Source: Siphonodentalium dalli (lineage: Eukaryota; Mollusca; Scaphopoda; Gadilida; Siphonodentaliidae). Taken from it: a stretch of DNA of 64,000 nt. The notes under the pieces are model-generated. The model ran no database searches. It saw only the letters and a list, made by a program, of their open reading frames with translations, and was not told the origin of the DNA. Of the stretch, positions 1 to 8,597 are shown in pieces (position 1 is the first letter of the stretch; every line of letters starts with the position of its first letter). The DNA is taken from positions 147,711,559 through 147,775,558 of the forward strand of contig CP136066.1 in assembly GCA_032622095.1 (NCBI GenBank). Reading direction: 5' to 3'. The position numbers and the translations under genes are program-made.

Positions 1-34
1 TTCGTATCCGCAGTGTCGTTGATAAAGAAGCGTG

Positions 35-92
35 TCTGTGTCCAGACATGAGCGTGTTGTGTCTATGTCCAGACATGAGCGTGTTGTGTGAT
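35..92. repeat. Short tandem repeat, 27-bp unit, two copies
   Basis: A unit containing TCCAGACATGAGCGTG occurs twice at an offset of 27 bases (TCCAGACATG at 41 and 68). It lies upstream of the first recognised COQ8 exon, so it is presumably intronic. No coding potential is seen. Confidence 0.75.
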
Positions 93-267
93 CCTTATGT
101 CTGTGTTCGTACTTAGGGGTTCCTAGGAATGGGGGAGATTTTCATCGGGTCAGTTTTTCCGCCTGAGGTGACCTTCACCTTGAAACGGGTACCCACAAAT
201 GATATATATGTATGTGTGTGTCCGTTATAGACTCGAAAACGGCCCTACCGATTAAAGCAAACTTGCT

Positions 268-495
268 ACCTAGGGCCACTTTTGTCCGGGAAGTCTCATG
301 GACCAGTCAAATTGTGACCCCGACCTGACCTTGACCTTCAAAATGGTCAATTCAAGGTCAAATCGGGTAAAACTGACGGATATCGACGAAATTTTATACC
401 TAGGGTTACTTTTGACCGGGGAGTGTTTTGGACGGGTCAAATCGTGACTCCGACCTGACCTTGACCTTCAAAATGGTCAATTCAAGGTCAAAGCC
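268..495. repeat. 130-bp tandem duplication
   Basis: Two adjacent units start at ACCTAGGG (268 and 398). Both contain GACCTGACCTTGACCTTCAA followed by a matching reversed TTCAAGGTCAA, so each unit also carries a small inverted repeat (TTGACCTT / AAGGTCAA). It is intronic by position and no function is evident. Confidence 0.7.
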
Positions 496-617
496 CGGAC
501 GAAGTCCGGTTACCTGCTAGTCTGATATAATTCAGATAAGATGGGCAGGCTCTTAATTTGCTCTCTGATTATCTTTTTGTCAATTCAGTTTTCATTTCAT
601 CCTATTTTTTCTTGCAG

Positions 618-699
618 TATCCTGGTGTTGCAACGAGTATTGACAGTGATATCAATAATTTGATGGGTATCCTCACAATCTGGGATATTCTCCCAAAAG
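618..699 (+). CDS. COQ8: COQ8/ADCK3-like ABC1 kinase, internal exon a (partial gene)
   Basis: COQ8 proteins are atypical ABC1-family kinase-like ATPases of the mitochondrial inner membrane that support coenzyme Q synthesis. The exon follows an acceptor (TTTTTTCTTGCAG, ending 617) and ends at AAAAG|GTAAAT (699/700) in phase 1. It encodes YPGVATSIDSDINNL and continues to a WDILPK end; this matches the conserved family segment YPGVA-SI-SD--NL that follows the KxGQ and A-rich-loop region. Those upstream motifs would lie on exons before the window. The phase joins exactly to the next exon (G|CC gives Ala). I assign the COQ8 family with confidence, but not the COQ8A versus COQ8B paralogue, and the symbol is family-level only. 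Confidence 0.85.
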
Positions 700-748
700 G
701 TAAATACTGAAGTGTATCAAAAAGGCTACGAAATATTCTGCTATAAGC

Positions 749-1195
749 TTAAAGGTACTCAATCCGAATCGATGGTCCTCATATAATCAGATTACAACAA
801 CAACAACATTTTTTTAAATGCCGCTTCAGCTATCTGAAACGATTAATTGCCCAAATATATGCTAAACGCTGTCAACTATAGTAGAAAATTCCCTGAAATG
901 TGTAATTTATCAACATGTTGTTCTACGAAATTTGGCCTTATTATCAATACAAAGCCTCTTGATTTTATAGTTATCCATCATCATCCGCAATTTGGTCAAA
1001 GACCGTCGGCTCGTCGACTTTTAACTCGTCCACTAATAAGTCTCGATGATGGAAAAATAATACATTTCAAAAATTGATATCTAATAACTCTGAGCTTTGA
1101 TAGGAGGGCTCCTCGACTTGAATAAAATATTTTTTTACCTGCGAATCCAAATAAATAGTGATTGAGGAGCGTTTAATCAGATTATGCATCTTTAA
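749..1195. mobile_element. TTAA-flanked non-autonomous element, family C, copy 1
   Basis: It begins TTAAAGGTACTCAATCCGA and ends in an inverted, decayed version (GATTATGCATCTTTAA), with TTAA at both edges. The interior is collinear with copies at 8047-8504 and 17741-19180: shared blocks include an ACAACAACAACA run, a TGTCAACTATGGTA-like block and CTCTGAGCTTTGAT. It sits in the COQ8 intron between exons a and b. TTAA target duplication is the hallmark of piggyBac-type transposition, and that class is inferred from the TTAA alone. The open frame at 847-1077 is not conserved among copies and is judged non-coding. Confidence 0.75.
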
Positions 1196-1466
1196 CCTCT
1201 TCACTTCTAAGTGATCTTGACCATTTTGGCCATTTTCTAGTGGAAAAATATGATGGGGAATATCACGAAAACCCTAAAAAACACGAAAACCCTAAATCGT
1301 CTGCTTAATTAAACAGCTGATATGCTACCTACTGTCCTCACCATTGCATTTAACCTAATAATAAATAAATAAATGTTTAATAAGTTTTAATACTGTACAT
1401 TGTTTCCAACCCAAATTTAGCTTTATGTACTGTGTACTGTGCACTCTATGGTGAGTTATCCTTTTT

Positions 1467-1690
1467 TATATGCCCATTTTTAAATGTCGTTTTAAAAAAA
1501 CTGGAAGTACTTCCTGATGATAACTTAAGTAAGTCTGAACTGAATGGAATGAAATAAGGTATGTGAGTTTTCTAGCCAAAATACAGGTCAAGTTCAAATT
1601 CGGTTTCCACCTGCCAATTTTATCAGAGTTATGGCCCTTTGTTGGGAGTTACCACAGGCGTATTTTGCCATGCCCTAGCAAAGCTCTTTT
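1467..1690 (+). mobile_element. Helitron-like non-autonomous element, family I, short copy
   Basis: It starts TATATGCCCATTTTTAAA and ends GGCGTATTTTGCCATGCC followed by CTAGCAAAGCTCTTTT. The same start and end frame the longer copy at 49921-50759, which ends GGCGTATTTTGCCACGCC then CTCTTGT. The interior has the shared phrases GGTCAAGTTCAAAT and GAGTTATGGCCCTTT. The GGCG/CGCC stem near the 3' end fits a Helitron-type terminal hairpin, but the assignment is inferred. Confidence 0.5.
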
Positions 1691-1877
1691 TAGAAATTAA
1701 ATATCACCCGATGTTGTAATCAATGCATTTCTACTCACTGATCATGTCACTATATTGAGCAGAATGGGTCATTCTGATGTATATGATTAGAACTGAATGG
1801 TTAAATCCAGTCAGTAAATTACAGTAATGAAATGGTTACTATGCTGTGTTTCAGCTCAGAATCATTTACTGTTTCAG

Positions 1878-1971
1878 CCATGTATGTAGAAAATGTTATG
1901 AAAGTTGCAAAGAAAGAATTGGCATGGGAGGTGGATTATATTCGAGAAGCAAATTGTGCAAAACGATTCAA
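1878..1971 (+). CDS. COQ8: COQ8/ADCK3-like ABC1 kinase, internal exon b
   Basis: The acceptor is CTGTTTCAG (ending 1877) and the donor is CAA|GTAAGT (1971/1972). Read in the phase set by exon a, it encodes AMYVENVMKVAKKELAWEVD followed by YIREANCAKRF. This matches the COQ8 segment with a conserved E-x2-Y-x-REA-x-CA-(R/K)-(R/K)-F signature. The exon starts with two bases that complete the codon opened by exon a and leaves two bases completed by exon c, so all three exons stay in frame. An open frame at 1846-2046 overlaps it in a different phase and is spurious. A nearer AG exists at 1854 (TGTTTCAG|CTCAG), but using it would break the family alignment. Confidence 0.87.
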
Positions 1972-3261
1972 GTAAGTATGACTATTAAACTAAACTCACA
2001 ATTATTTTATCATATTTATATCGTGTTAAAACATTGTGACGGGTAATCTCTGCTACAAGTATGTTCATAGTAATTTAATACCATCGTGACGCCCACTTGT
2101 CATTTGAAAGACCACACAGCCTGCATCTTTTGATGGTAAAACTTCCATATATTAAACGATTTTCTTATAGCCTGTCCACACAAAATTAGTTTACTGGTGT
2201 TATATATGTATTACCGTTTATTTTATAAATATGAATATTCCAATTATTTATTGAAAAATTCAAAGTTCTAACATCTAAGTTATAAAAAGTGTATGTGTCT
2301 CAGGCCTGGAAATCTCAAGGCAGGCTGGCGTGCTGCCTGCCAACAGCCTGCCTAGAATTTTCCAAGGCAGGCTTTTTATAGTCCCGATAAAAGAAATATA
2401 CTTTGATCGCAAATATGACATCATGTCAAGTTGAAACGCTCATTCAGGAGTGATAATGTCGGCCACGTCCCACAATGTGTTAAATTATTGACAAGCTTCC
2501 AAACTCTTAACTGTGTCGGACATTCTATAATGGACTTGATCAACACATGTAAATCTGCCGAGATATATCGTAATTAACTATTTAACTTGGTCAAGTTCAA
2601 AGTACTTTACTTATGCATTACGTTCGTGGGGTTCTCGGAAGGGGTTGTTGTTAGTAGTGAATATTTTGTTCTTGTGTAATTACTAAAGTTCATTTTCACC
2701 GCACTCTATCTTGGGGATATACTCTGGTAAATTCGCCAAATTGTGATGTGAAAAATCACAGAAATGACTATGTAAAACTCGGTTTATGTTTTATGTGAAA
2801 TGCTTGTGGCACTGTTACCGAATGTAAAGCATTTGATAAATTAATATTGCATTATTATTTTTAGCTGATAAAATGGTGAACATTTATGATCAACCAATGA
2901 AGAAATTTATCCACCGGTAAATTTAAGATTTTCCAAGTGGCTCTTAGGCTGGCAGGCATGGCATACAAAATTATAATGTAGATTAAATTATGTCATAATT
3001 ATGTCAAGTGTTCAAGGACATTATATCTGAGCATGCGCGGTGACCGAGTTTTACTTTAACACACGGCCAGTCTGGAATCTATTTTTGTTACATCGAAGGA
3101 CAGCTGTCTGCCTTTGATAAGAACTTGAAACTGAGTTGAATGGAGCTACGTCGGGCAGCCTATGTACGCTGGAATAATATTTTGAGCTACATTCATCATC
3201 TACTTTAATACTGAATCGAAAGTTTGATATTTTCACAATTCAAATTGCCACAGAACCGAGC
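1972..3261 (+). other. COQ8 intron b, part before the LTR element
   Basis: No gene is recognised. Imperfect GGCAGGCT-type short repeats lie at about 2320-2370, echoed by GGCTGGCAGGCATGGC near 2948. The rest is AT-rich intronic sequence without a feature I can name. The intron as a whole runs 1972-8597 and is largely filled by the LTR element and a family-C copy. Confidence 0.6.
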
Positions 3262-3449
3262 TGTCGTGGGCCTGATAGACATAGAGGCGAGATATTGCCG
3301 TATTGTTAGGCTTTAATCAATGAGAAATAAACAGGTGCATTTAGACCGGAAACTAGAATCATACACAGCCACATAAAAGGTTGGATTCCACACAAACCGA
3401 AACGAAACTAGTAATGTCTATTTCGGTAGTACAACTTAAGATTACCACA
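3262..3449 (-). repeat. 3' LTR of the gypsy-type element
   Basis: This is a 188-bp copy, uninterrupted, bounded by TGTCG and CCACA on the plus strand. The segment TTTAATCAATGAGA here carries one change from the copy in the 5' LTR (TTTAATCAACGAGA), which is the one matching the primer-binding region exactly. Confidence 0.93.
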
Positions 3450-3463
3450 TTCACCCTCACTTC
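3450..3463 (-). other. Polypurine tract of the LTR element
   Basis: Immediately upstream of the 3' LTR on the element strand is GAAGTGAGGGTGAA, purine-rich with one T interruption in each half. Position and composition fit the plus-strand DNA primer site of LTR elements. Confidence 0.7.
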
Positions 3464-3490
3464 ATAAATTCACACACGAATGTCCATTTC

Positions 3491-3742
3491 TTACAAGTCC
3501 AATATCTGTGGAGCTTTCTTAATTCGCGATGAACGACGAGGGCCAGTTTGTATATCGCATGGTGGTTCAGATGGTCCTGCGTCATCGTTAATAGGTTCTG
3601 CTATAGTGTTAGTGCCAGGTTCAGCATCAACATCATGAGTAATACAAGACGGAGCAGAAGGGGCTAAATCCTTGGTCGAAACAGTTTTCTCCTGTCCATT
3701 TGCCAATTTCACGTACGCGTATTGGTCATTGGCTTCCACCAA
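3491..3742 (-). pseudogene. C-terminal end of gypsy-type pol (integrase tail)
   Basis: This open segment ends RRSSRIKKAPQILDL and a stop 40 bases before the 3' LTR. A basic RRSSR-(I/T)-(R/K)-x-P-x-x-LDL ending is usual for the C-terminal tail of integrases in this group of gypsy elements. Its first residues (VEANDQYAYVKLANGQ) look like the chromatin- or DNA-binding tail domain. The frame is separated from the integrase core by at least one frame change near 3790, so the protein is not continuous. It is part of the dead polyprotein and not a host gene. Confidence 0.75.
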
Positions 3743-3790
3743 TTCGACTTCATCAACGTATGGATCATACTTTGTATTTCTAACATATCT

Positions 3791-4260
3791 TCACAACAGA
3801 ACAGGTCCAGGAACAGTCAGCCACGAAGGAAGTGATGTGCCATTGCTAGTATGGCGAGCAAACTTGAAAAGTCGATCGTGCGGTGAGTCATTTGTTGAAG
3901 TAGAGATCAGCGAACGGATTGAGTGCAGAGCAACTGGCAATACATCTTCCCAGTTACTATTTGGCAAACTGTGGGAGTGTAATGGTAACTGAACTGATTT
4001 CCAGATAATACCATTAAACCGTTCGCACTGTGAGTTACCAGTTGGGTGATAAGGAGTGGTACGACTCGTCATTACACCACTTCGCTGTAAGAATTCCTTA
4101 ACACTGATACTCATGAATGACGCACCTCGATCTGAATGTATATACTTTGGCATCCCAAATACAGTGAATAACTGTGTAAGACAACTAATTACAGATTTGC
4201 TGCTAACATCGACACATGGAAACGCCCATGGGAATCTGCTATATTCGTCAACAATGGTTA
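3791..4260 (-). pseudogene. Integrase catalytic core of the gypsy-type element
   Basis: On the element strand a YSRFPWAFP segment (about 4225-4250) carries the region of the first catalytic Asp. It is followed by PKYIHSDRGASF (second Asp) and GNSQCERFNG (catalytic Glu), so the DD-E triad of a retroviral-type integrase can be traced. The segment from the YIHSDRGA block to the end (3791-4153) is open; the first part lies just upstream in the same strand. The enzyme would insert the cDNA at a new site. Downstream and upstream frames do not join cleanly, so I call it a pseudogene even though the catalytic residues appear present. Confidence 0.85.
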
Positions 4261-4647
4261 GAATTTACTTATGTTTAGAAGAAGAAGGCACGGGTCCGTT
4301 GATGGTGGTTTGTCATAAAATCTTGGTTTTAGCAAACAGCATATTTTGCATTCAAGGCATATTTTGCGAACTTCTTCAGTTGAGTATGGCATGTTCTTGC
4401 TTCTAACATATTGTAATAACCGAGTAACACCTGGATGACATAAGTCATGATGTAGCTTTGTAAGTTTCTCCACAGAATGATTCACTGTTAGACTTGCAGT
4501 AACTCGCGAGAGAGTATCTGGTGCAGTATTTAGATATCCTGGTCGGAATGTAATGTCATAACAGTAACATGACAGTTCTAACTTCCACCTCTGTATTTTG
4601 TCATTTTTGATCTTTCCTGTGTGATTGTCATCAAATATAAATGACAC
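4258..4647 (-). pseudogene. RNase H end and HHCC zinc finger of integrase
   Basis: The first part (FRPGYLNTAPDTLSR) is the conserved end of the gypsy RNase H / connection region. It is followed by LHHDLCHPGVTRLL and then CLECKICC, giving the H-x4-H ... C-x2-C pattern of the integrase N-terminal zinc-binding domain. The open stretch stops around 4258, where a frame change separates it from the catalytic core. The segment is in the expected order between RNase H and the integrase core. Confidence 0.83.
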
Positions 4648-4685
4648 AGCTCTCTGGTCCGTGATGATAGAAAAATGTTTGCCAA

Positions 4686-5224
4686 CTAAATAGAAACTCC
4701 ATTTTCGAACAGCTTCAACAATGGCATAAGCCTCCTTTCTACAGACGAATGATTCCGTTCACTTTGATTTAGCGTTCGCGAGAAAAAGGCTACAGGGCAA
4801 TTGTTTTGATTCAAGGTAGCCGCAATCGCAATGTCTGAGGCGTCCGTCTCTATGGTGAATTGTAGTGTTTCATCAACTGCAGTCATGACTGATTCCGCAA
4901 TAGTTTGTTTCAGTTTGACAAAACACAAGACATGGCTTTCTTGAAGAGGAAAATTGTTCACAGAGTTTAGCGGACTAACTAGAGTGGAGAAGTTCTTGAT
5001 CCACTTAGAGTAGTGTGCGAACATACCAAGTACTCTGGCTAACTCTGACCTATTTGTAGGTACGGGCATTTCGAGAAGAGGACGCATTCTTTCTGGATCA
5101 GGAGACAATTTCCCATGACTTATCGTATAACCTAGTAGGTTTATTTCAGTCGCTGATAATATCGATTTGTCATGGTTGAACGACAGGTTGTGTTCCTTGG
5201 CGACACTCAATCTGCAACTCCGTT
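4686..5224 (-). pseudogene. Reverse transcriptase thumb and RNase H of the gypsy-type element
   Basis: Recognisable blocks in order: VAKEHNLSFNHDKS, LLGYTISHGKLSPDPERM, RSELARVLGMFAHYSKWI and then TIETDASDIAIAATLNQ, whose DAS is the first RNase H catalytic region, and FFSRTLNQSERNHSSVERR. These correspond to the end of reverse transcriptase and the start of RNase H. Directly before VAKEH the palm segment bearing the Y-x-DD motif is missing (see the neighbouring entry), so the enzyme cannot work. Confidence 0.85.
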
Positions 5225-5547
5225 TGTTACTCCAAATGGTATTCGGCAAAAATTGTACAATTTGCCATTTGCCTCGAATGCAGTATAGTCTCTCTCTGAT
5301 TCTGGGATAGGAATCTGGTTATACGCTTTTCGTAAGTCCAGGGTGGTATATACTTTATACCGCGCTAAAGAATTGACAATGGTGTCAATTCGTGGCATAG
5401 GGTATGCATCACATTGGTTGAAGCGATTTATTGTCCTTGAATAATCTATCACTAGACGTTTCTTGCTGTCATTATTCTTCACAATAAGAACCTGTGATCT
5501 CCATGGTGATTTACTGGGTTCAATTACTTCTTCAGTCAGAAGGCGTG
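5225..5547 (-). pseudogene. Reverse transcriptase fingers/palm fragment, catalytic segment deleted
   Basis: The fragment contains VIEPSKSPWRSQVLIV, KKRLVIDYSRTINRF, TLDLRKAYNQIPI and FCRIPFGVTNGVA, the standard early blocks of gypsy reverse transcriptase; the first catalytic Asp is in the TLDL block. After VTNGVA the reading passes straight into the LSVAKEHNL region. The roughly 40-50 residues that normally hold the Y-x-DD site are absent and the frame shifts. Relative to gag-protease, this region reads in the -1 frame starting near 5548. That could be a mutation or a normal frameshift arrangement; one damaged copy cannot decide. Confidence 0.85.
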
Positions 5548-6963
5548 TTATTCATTACTGATAAATTCTTGGTCCGCATTGCTGAACTGTCGTGACTTAG
5601 TAGCAATTGGCCTACAATCCTCGGTCAAGTTATGAAATATGGATTGAGGTCTGATATTTGCACGAGATTCAGTCTGGATTTTGGTTACACAAATGGTAAG
5701 TTCTTTCTTGGATCCCCCAAATGAAAAATTAACAACCTCATGTTTTGACATGAAATCTCGACCAAGAATAATGTCTGTTACAAGATTGTCCAGAATAAGG
5801 AGTCTCACGTTCTGATATGAGTGGTTTTGAAGTAATATTTTTACCAACCAGCTACCTTTAATGGAAGTTTTATAGTCATTGGTAGCGAACGTGACAGTCT
5901 TCGATGAAGGTTCGATATTTAGTTTCATCCTGAGAACAGTTGACTTCTTGATGAATGAGCCAGAACTACCGGTGTCAACCAGTGCTTTCAGTGTGTGATT
6001 GTTGATAACTATCTCATGTGTAGCATTGTTTGTGTTATTAGTGACAGTATCAGTAGCAGCAAGCGACAAATCAGTATCAGTAGCAGCAAGCGACAAATCA
6101 TTTGGATCTTCCTCTATCGCAGATGACCTCACTGACCTACACATACGACCTTTGTGTCCATAACATAGACATTTCGGACACCGTTCATTCTTAGCCGAAC
6201 AAAGATAACGCGGATGATCTGGCTCTTCCCCACAATTTCCGCAGTACGATTTCTGTGTATAACGTTGACGTTGTTGCGGTCCAATTTGATAACGTTTATT
6301 TTGCATCTGAATTCTCGACGTTTGTTCTGTGTTTTCAGCATGTGCATTAGTGTTCATAGATTTCTGAGTCCGTTGCTCGTCATGCGATGAAATAGATAGT
6401 GCGTTGAGAGGAGCTTGCAAGTTGTATGTAGCGTTGTTCTTTTCTGCCAACTCAAGCGATTTTGCAGTTTGTTTTGCAGTTTCAAAAGTGTAATCACATT
6501 TCTCTAGCAACCGTTGTCGAATGTTCACAGATGACAAACCAGCGATAAAAGCATCTAACATACTTTGTTGCTTGTTTGCGTCTGCTGTTAATGCATCAAA
6601 TTGGCAAGCACGGGCCAATGCTGACAGTTCATTGATATATTGCTGAATATCCTCATTCGGTTTCTGTTTTGTGCTCGACAGAAGATACCTTGCAGCAATT
6701 TTGTTTGGATGTCGGTCGTAGATTTCTGACAAGCTGTCCATTGCTGATTTATATGTTGTGTACTGAGCAATGTAATCGTACACTTTCTTTCCAACATTCT
6801 TCCGTAGTAGCCGTAATTTTCGTGCATCATTGCCGTTGACGTCGGCGCCTTGCTCTGCTAAATAGCCTTCGAAAATTGCTTTCCAATATCCCCTGGTGAG
6901 TGTAGCCTCGGGGTCAACGTCAAGATTATCGGGCCTTAGAGCTCTGTCTGCGTCGAAAGGCAT
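5548..6963 (-). CDS. Gag plus aspartic protease of the gypsy-type element
   Basis: This is the longest open frame in the window, 471 residues, starting 44 bases inside the 5' LTR. Residues 1-200 are the capsid-like gag region, with no signal or membrane segment. Two zinc knuckles follow: C241-x2-C244-x5-H250-x4-C255, an atypical spacing, then C262-x2-C265-x4-H270-x4-C275. The retropepsin-type protease has DTGSS at 330-334 and ILGRDF at 399-404. Gag packages the RNA and the protease matures the polyprotein. Residues 289-306 are a 9-residue direct duplication (LSLAATDTD-like; 27 bp at about 6048-6102), probably slippage in this copy. The frame stops at SNE just before reverse transcriptase continues in -1. 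Minor open frames on the same strand inside it are shadows. Confidence 0.93.
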   Translation of the reverse strand: MPFDADRALRPDNLDVDPEATLTRGYWKAIFEGYLAEQGADVNGNDARKLRLLRKNVGKKVYDYIAQYTTYKSAMDSLSEIYDRHPNKIAARYLLSSTKQKPNEDIQQYINELSALARACQFDALTADANKQQSMLDAFIAGLSSVNIRQRLLEKCDYTFETAKQTAKSLELAEKNNATYNLQAPLNALSISSHDEQRTQKSMNTNAHAENTEQTSRIQMQNKRYQIGPQQRQRYTQKSYCGNCGEEPDHPRYLCSAKNERCPKCLCYGHKGRMCRSVRSSAIEEDPNDLSLAATDTDLSLAATDTVTNNTNNATHEIVINNHTLKALVDTGSSGSFIKKSTVLRMKLNIEPSSKTVTFATNDYKTSIKGSWLVKILLQNHSYQNVRLLILDNLVTDIILGRDFMSKHEVVNFSFGGSKKELTICVTKIQTESRANIRPQSIFHNLTEDCRPIATKSRQFSNADQEFISNE

Positions 6964-6991
6964 GTTATTTTGCTCGGCGAATTATTCGTTA

Positions 6992-7005
6992 TCTCGTTGA
7001 TTAAA
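6992..7005 (-). other. Putative self-priming primer-binding site
   Basis: On the element strand TTTAATCAACGAGA begins one base after the 5' LTR end, where a primer-binding site belongs. It lacks the TGG start of most tRNA-primed sites. It is a perfect 14-nt complement of TCTCGTTGATTAAA inside the same 5' LTR (7057-7070). That is the arrangement known from Tf1 and sushi elements, whose transcript 5' end primes cDNA synthesis. Whether the transcript really starts at the LTR segment is inferred. Confidence 0.65.
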
Positions 7006-7006
7006 T

Positions 7007-7502
7007 TGTCGTGGGCCTGATAGACATAGAGGCGAGATATTGCCGTATTGTTAGGCTTTAATCAACGAGAAATAAACAGGTACGTTTAGACCTGAAACTA
7101 GTATCTTACACGGCCACATAAAAGGTTGGATTCCACACAAACCGAAACGAAACTAGTAATGTCTATTTCGGTAGTACAACTTAAAATTCCGATAACGTTG
7201 GGTGAATTCCGCAAGTATTTCCGCAAATTCCGAAAGAGGAAACTAAAATTCCGATAACGTTGGGGTGAATTCCGCAATTATATCCGCAAATTCCAAAAAC
7301 GTTGGGACGTATTCCGAAAAAAATCCGCAAACGTTGTCTTCTTTTCCGCAAACCTTAGCGCTATTTTCCGAAAGAAGGAACGTAATTACCGAAAAATTTC
7401 CGCAAACAGTTTTCCGCAAAGTGTTCATAACGTCATTTGTTTTCGGAAAATACTTTCTGAATTCCGCAAAGACTTTTGAGACGTTCCCTTAAGATTACCA
7501 CA
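7007..7502 (-). repeat. 5' LTR of the gypsy-type element, split by an insertion
   Basis: It matches the 3' LTR over 188 bp when bases 7185-7488 are removed. On the element strand it starts TGTGGTAATCT and ends CCCACGACA. A CCTTTTATGTGG stretch about 50 bases upstream of the self-complementary segment could be a weak TATA-like box. Confidence 0.9.
7185..7488. mobile_element. 304-bp TTAA-flanked insertion of TTCCGCAAA-rich sequence in the 5' LTR
   Basis: The 3' LTR reads ACTTAAGATT at the corresponding site. Here that single TTAA is duplicated (7181-7184 and 7489-7492) around 304 bp of foreign sequence, so the target duplication is exact. The insert has two related subunits starting ATTCCGATAACGTTGGG (about 7186 and 7249) and many copies of ATTCCGCAAA or TTTCCGCAAA. 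No obvious terminal inverted repeat is visible. The short open frames here are low-complexity artefacts. Confidence 0.75.
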
Positions 7503-8046
7503 CAAGCTATAATCTGTGTCTGGCGTTCAACCACGTGTTTGCCAATATATTCCCATTTGTGCATACAGCGATGTCAGTAGTCTATTTTCGGAATACAATT
7601 TTAATTGATATCAATGTCACCCAATGTATATGATTACACTTTACTGTTTTTCCACTGTATTAACTACCATGAAGTACTGTTTAAATGTAAATGACTGACC
7701 ATACATGTACTTAATAAGTTACCATTACTTACTGTACAACACCTAAAACAACCGTTCATTTTAATCTTGATTTGCCGTTTTCTTTCTTTGCTGCATGGAA
7801 AATGGAAACAATCGGAATGCCATAATAATAGGAGGATATTTTTGCCGATCCCATTGTAAACAGATAGCCTTAATATCGGCCGCTGCCAATTGCCTTTCCA
7901 GTTAATCTGTTTATACCGGAGTCTTTTGGAAAATCGAACGCATAGCTATTCAACAGTCTCGGTTCACGTAGGATGTGCTATCAGTTTGAAGTTTTTACAT
8001 TTCAGCTCATCTTCACAATTCATGAAACTCTCATGCAGTCATCAAT
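7503..8046 (+). other. COQ8 intron b, part after the LTR element
   Basis: AT-rich sequence with no gene, tRNA or repeat that I recognise. Confidence 0.5.
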
Positions 8047-8504
8047 TTAAAGGTACCCAATACGATCAGAATGTCCCCATACCATCAAGATACAACAACA
8101 ACAGTTCTTCAAATTACGCTTTAGTTATCATAATCGATTTATTGCAACAAAATAATGCTAACCACTGTCAACTATGGTATAAAATTTCCCAAAACTTATT
8201 ATTTATCAACATTTTTTCAACAAATTATGGCCGTATTATCACTACAGTATCACAAAATTTGACCATATTACCGCTTGATTTTTTAGAGAAATCCATCTTC
8301 ATCTGCAATTTTGTCCGAGACCCTCTGTTTGACCACGTGTTTCTGGGCTATATATTATTACACATCTCGAGAAATAACAAACTTCAAAAATCGATATCTG
8401 ATCACTCTGAGCTTTGATGGGTGGGTTCCTCGACTCAAATAAAATACCCCCGAAGCCAAAAAAATAGTAATTTAGGAGCGTCTGATCGGATTGAATACCT
8501 TTAA
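8047..8504. mobile_element. TTAA-flanked non-autonomous element, family C, copy 2
   Basis: It begins TTAAAGGTACCCAATACGAT and ends GATCGGATTGAATACCTTTAA as a near inverted copy, with TTAA at 8047-8050 and 8501-8504. The interior aligns by eye over its whole length with copy 1 at 749-1195. It ends about 95 bp before COQ8 exon c. Confidence 0.8.
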
Positions 8505-8597
8505 TGTCAAACACATGAAAGTTAGTTGTTGCATATTTAAGATAGAAAGGGTCATCATCTTCAAAATAAATTGTTTTCCTTTTTTTTGTCATTGCAG

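Larger units (their letters stand above)
3262..7502 (-). mobile_element. Ty3/gypsy-type LTR retrotransposon, defective, inserted in COQ8 intron
   Basis: The element reads on the minus strand, opposite to COQ8: 5' LTR, gag-protease, reverse transcriptase, RNase H, integrase, polypurine tract, 3' LTR. The order RT-RNaseH-integrase is that of Ty3/gypsy elements. The LTRs start TGTGG and end CGACA on the element strand. They are 188 bp each once an insertion in the 5' LTR is set aside, and by eye they differ at about seven positions, so the insertion is fairly recent. The flanking five bases are CGAGC (left) and CAAGC (right), a target duplication with one mismatch. The CX2CX4HX4C knuckle, HHCC integrase finger and GVTNGVA reverse transcriptase segment are seen in CsRN1/Mag-like lineages; lineage assignment needs a tree. 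Confidence 0.95.

Noticed and set aside
1846-2046. 66-residue plus-strand open frame over COQ8 exon b
   Set aside because: It reads in the wrong phase; the spliced frame of exon b matches COQ8 and joins exons a and c exactly.
3672-3992. Plus-strand open frames across the LTR element pol region
   Set aside because: They are antisense shadows of integrase reading on the minus strand.
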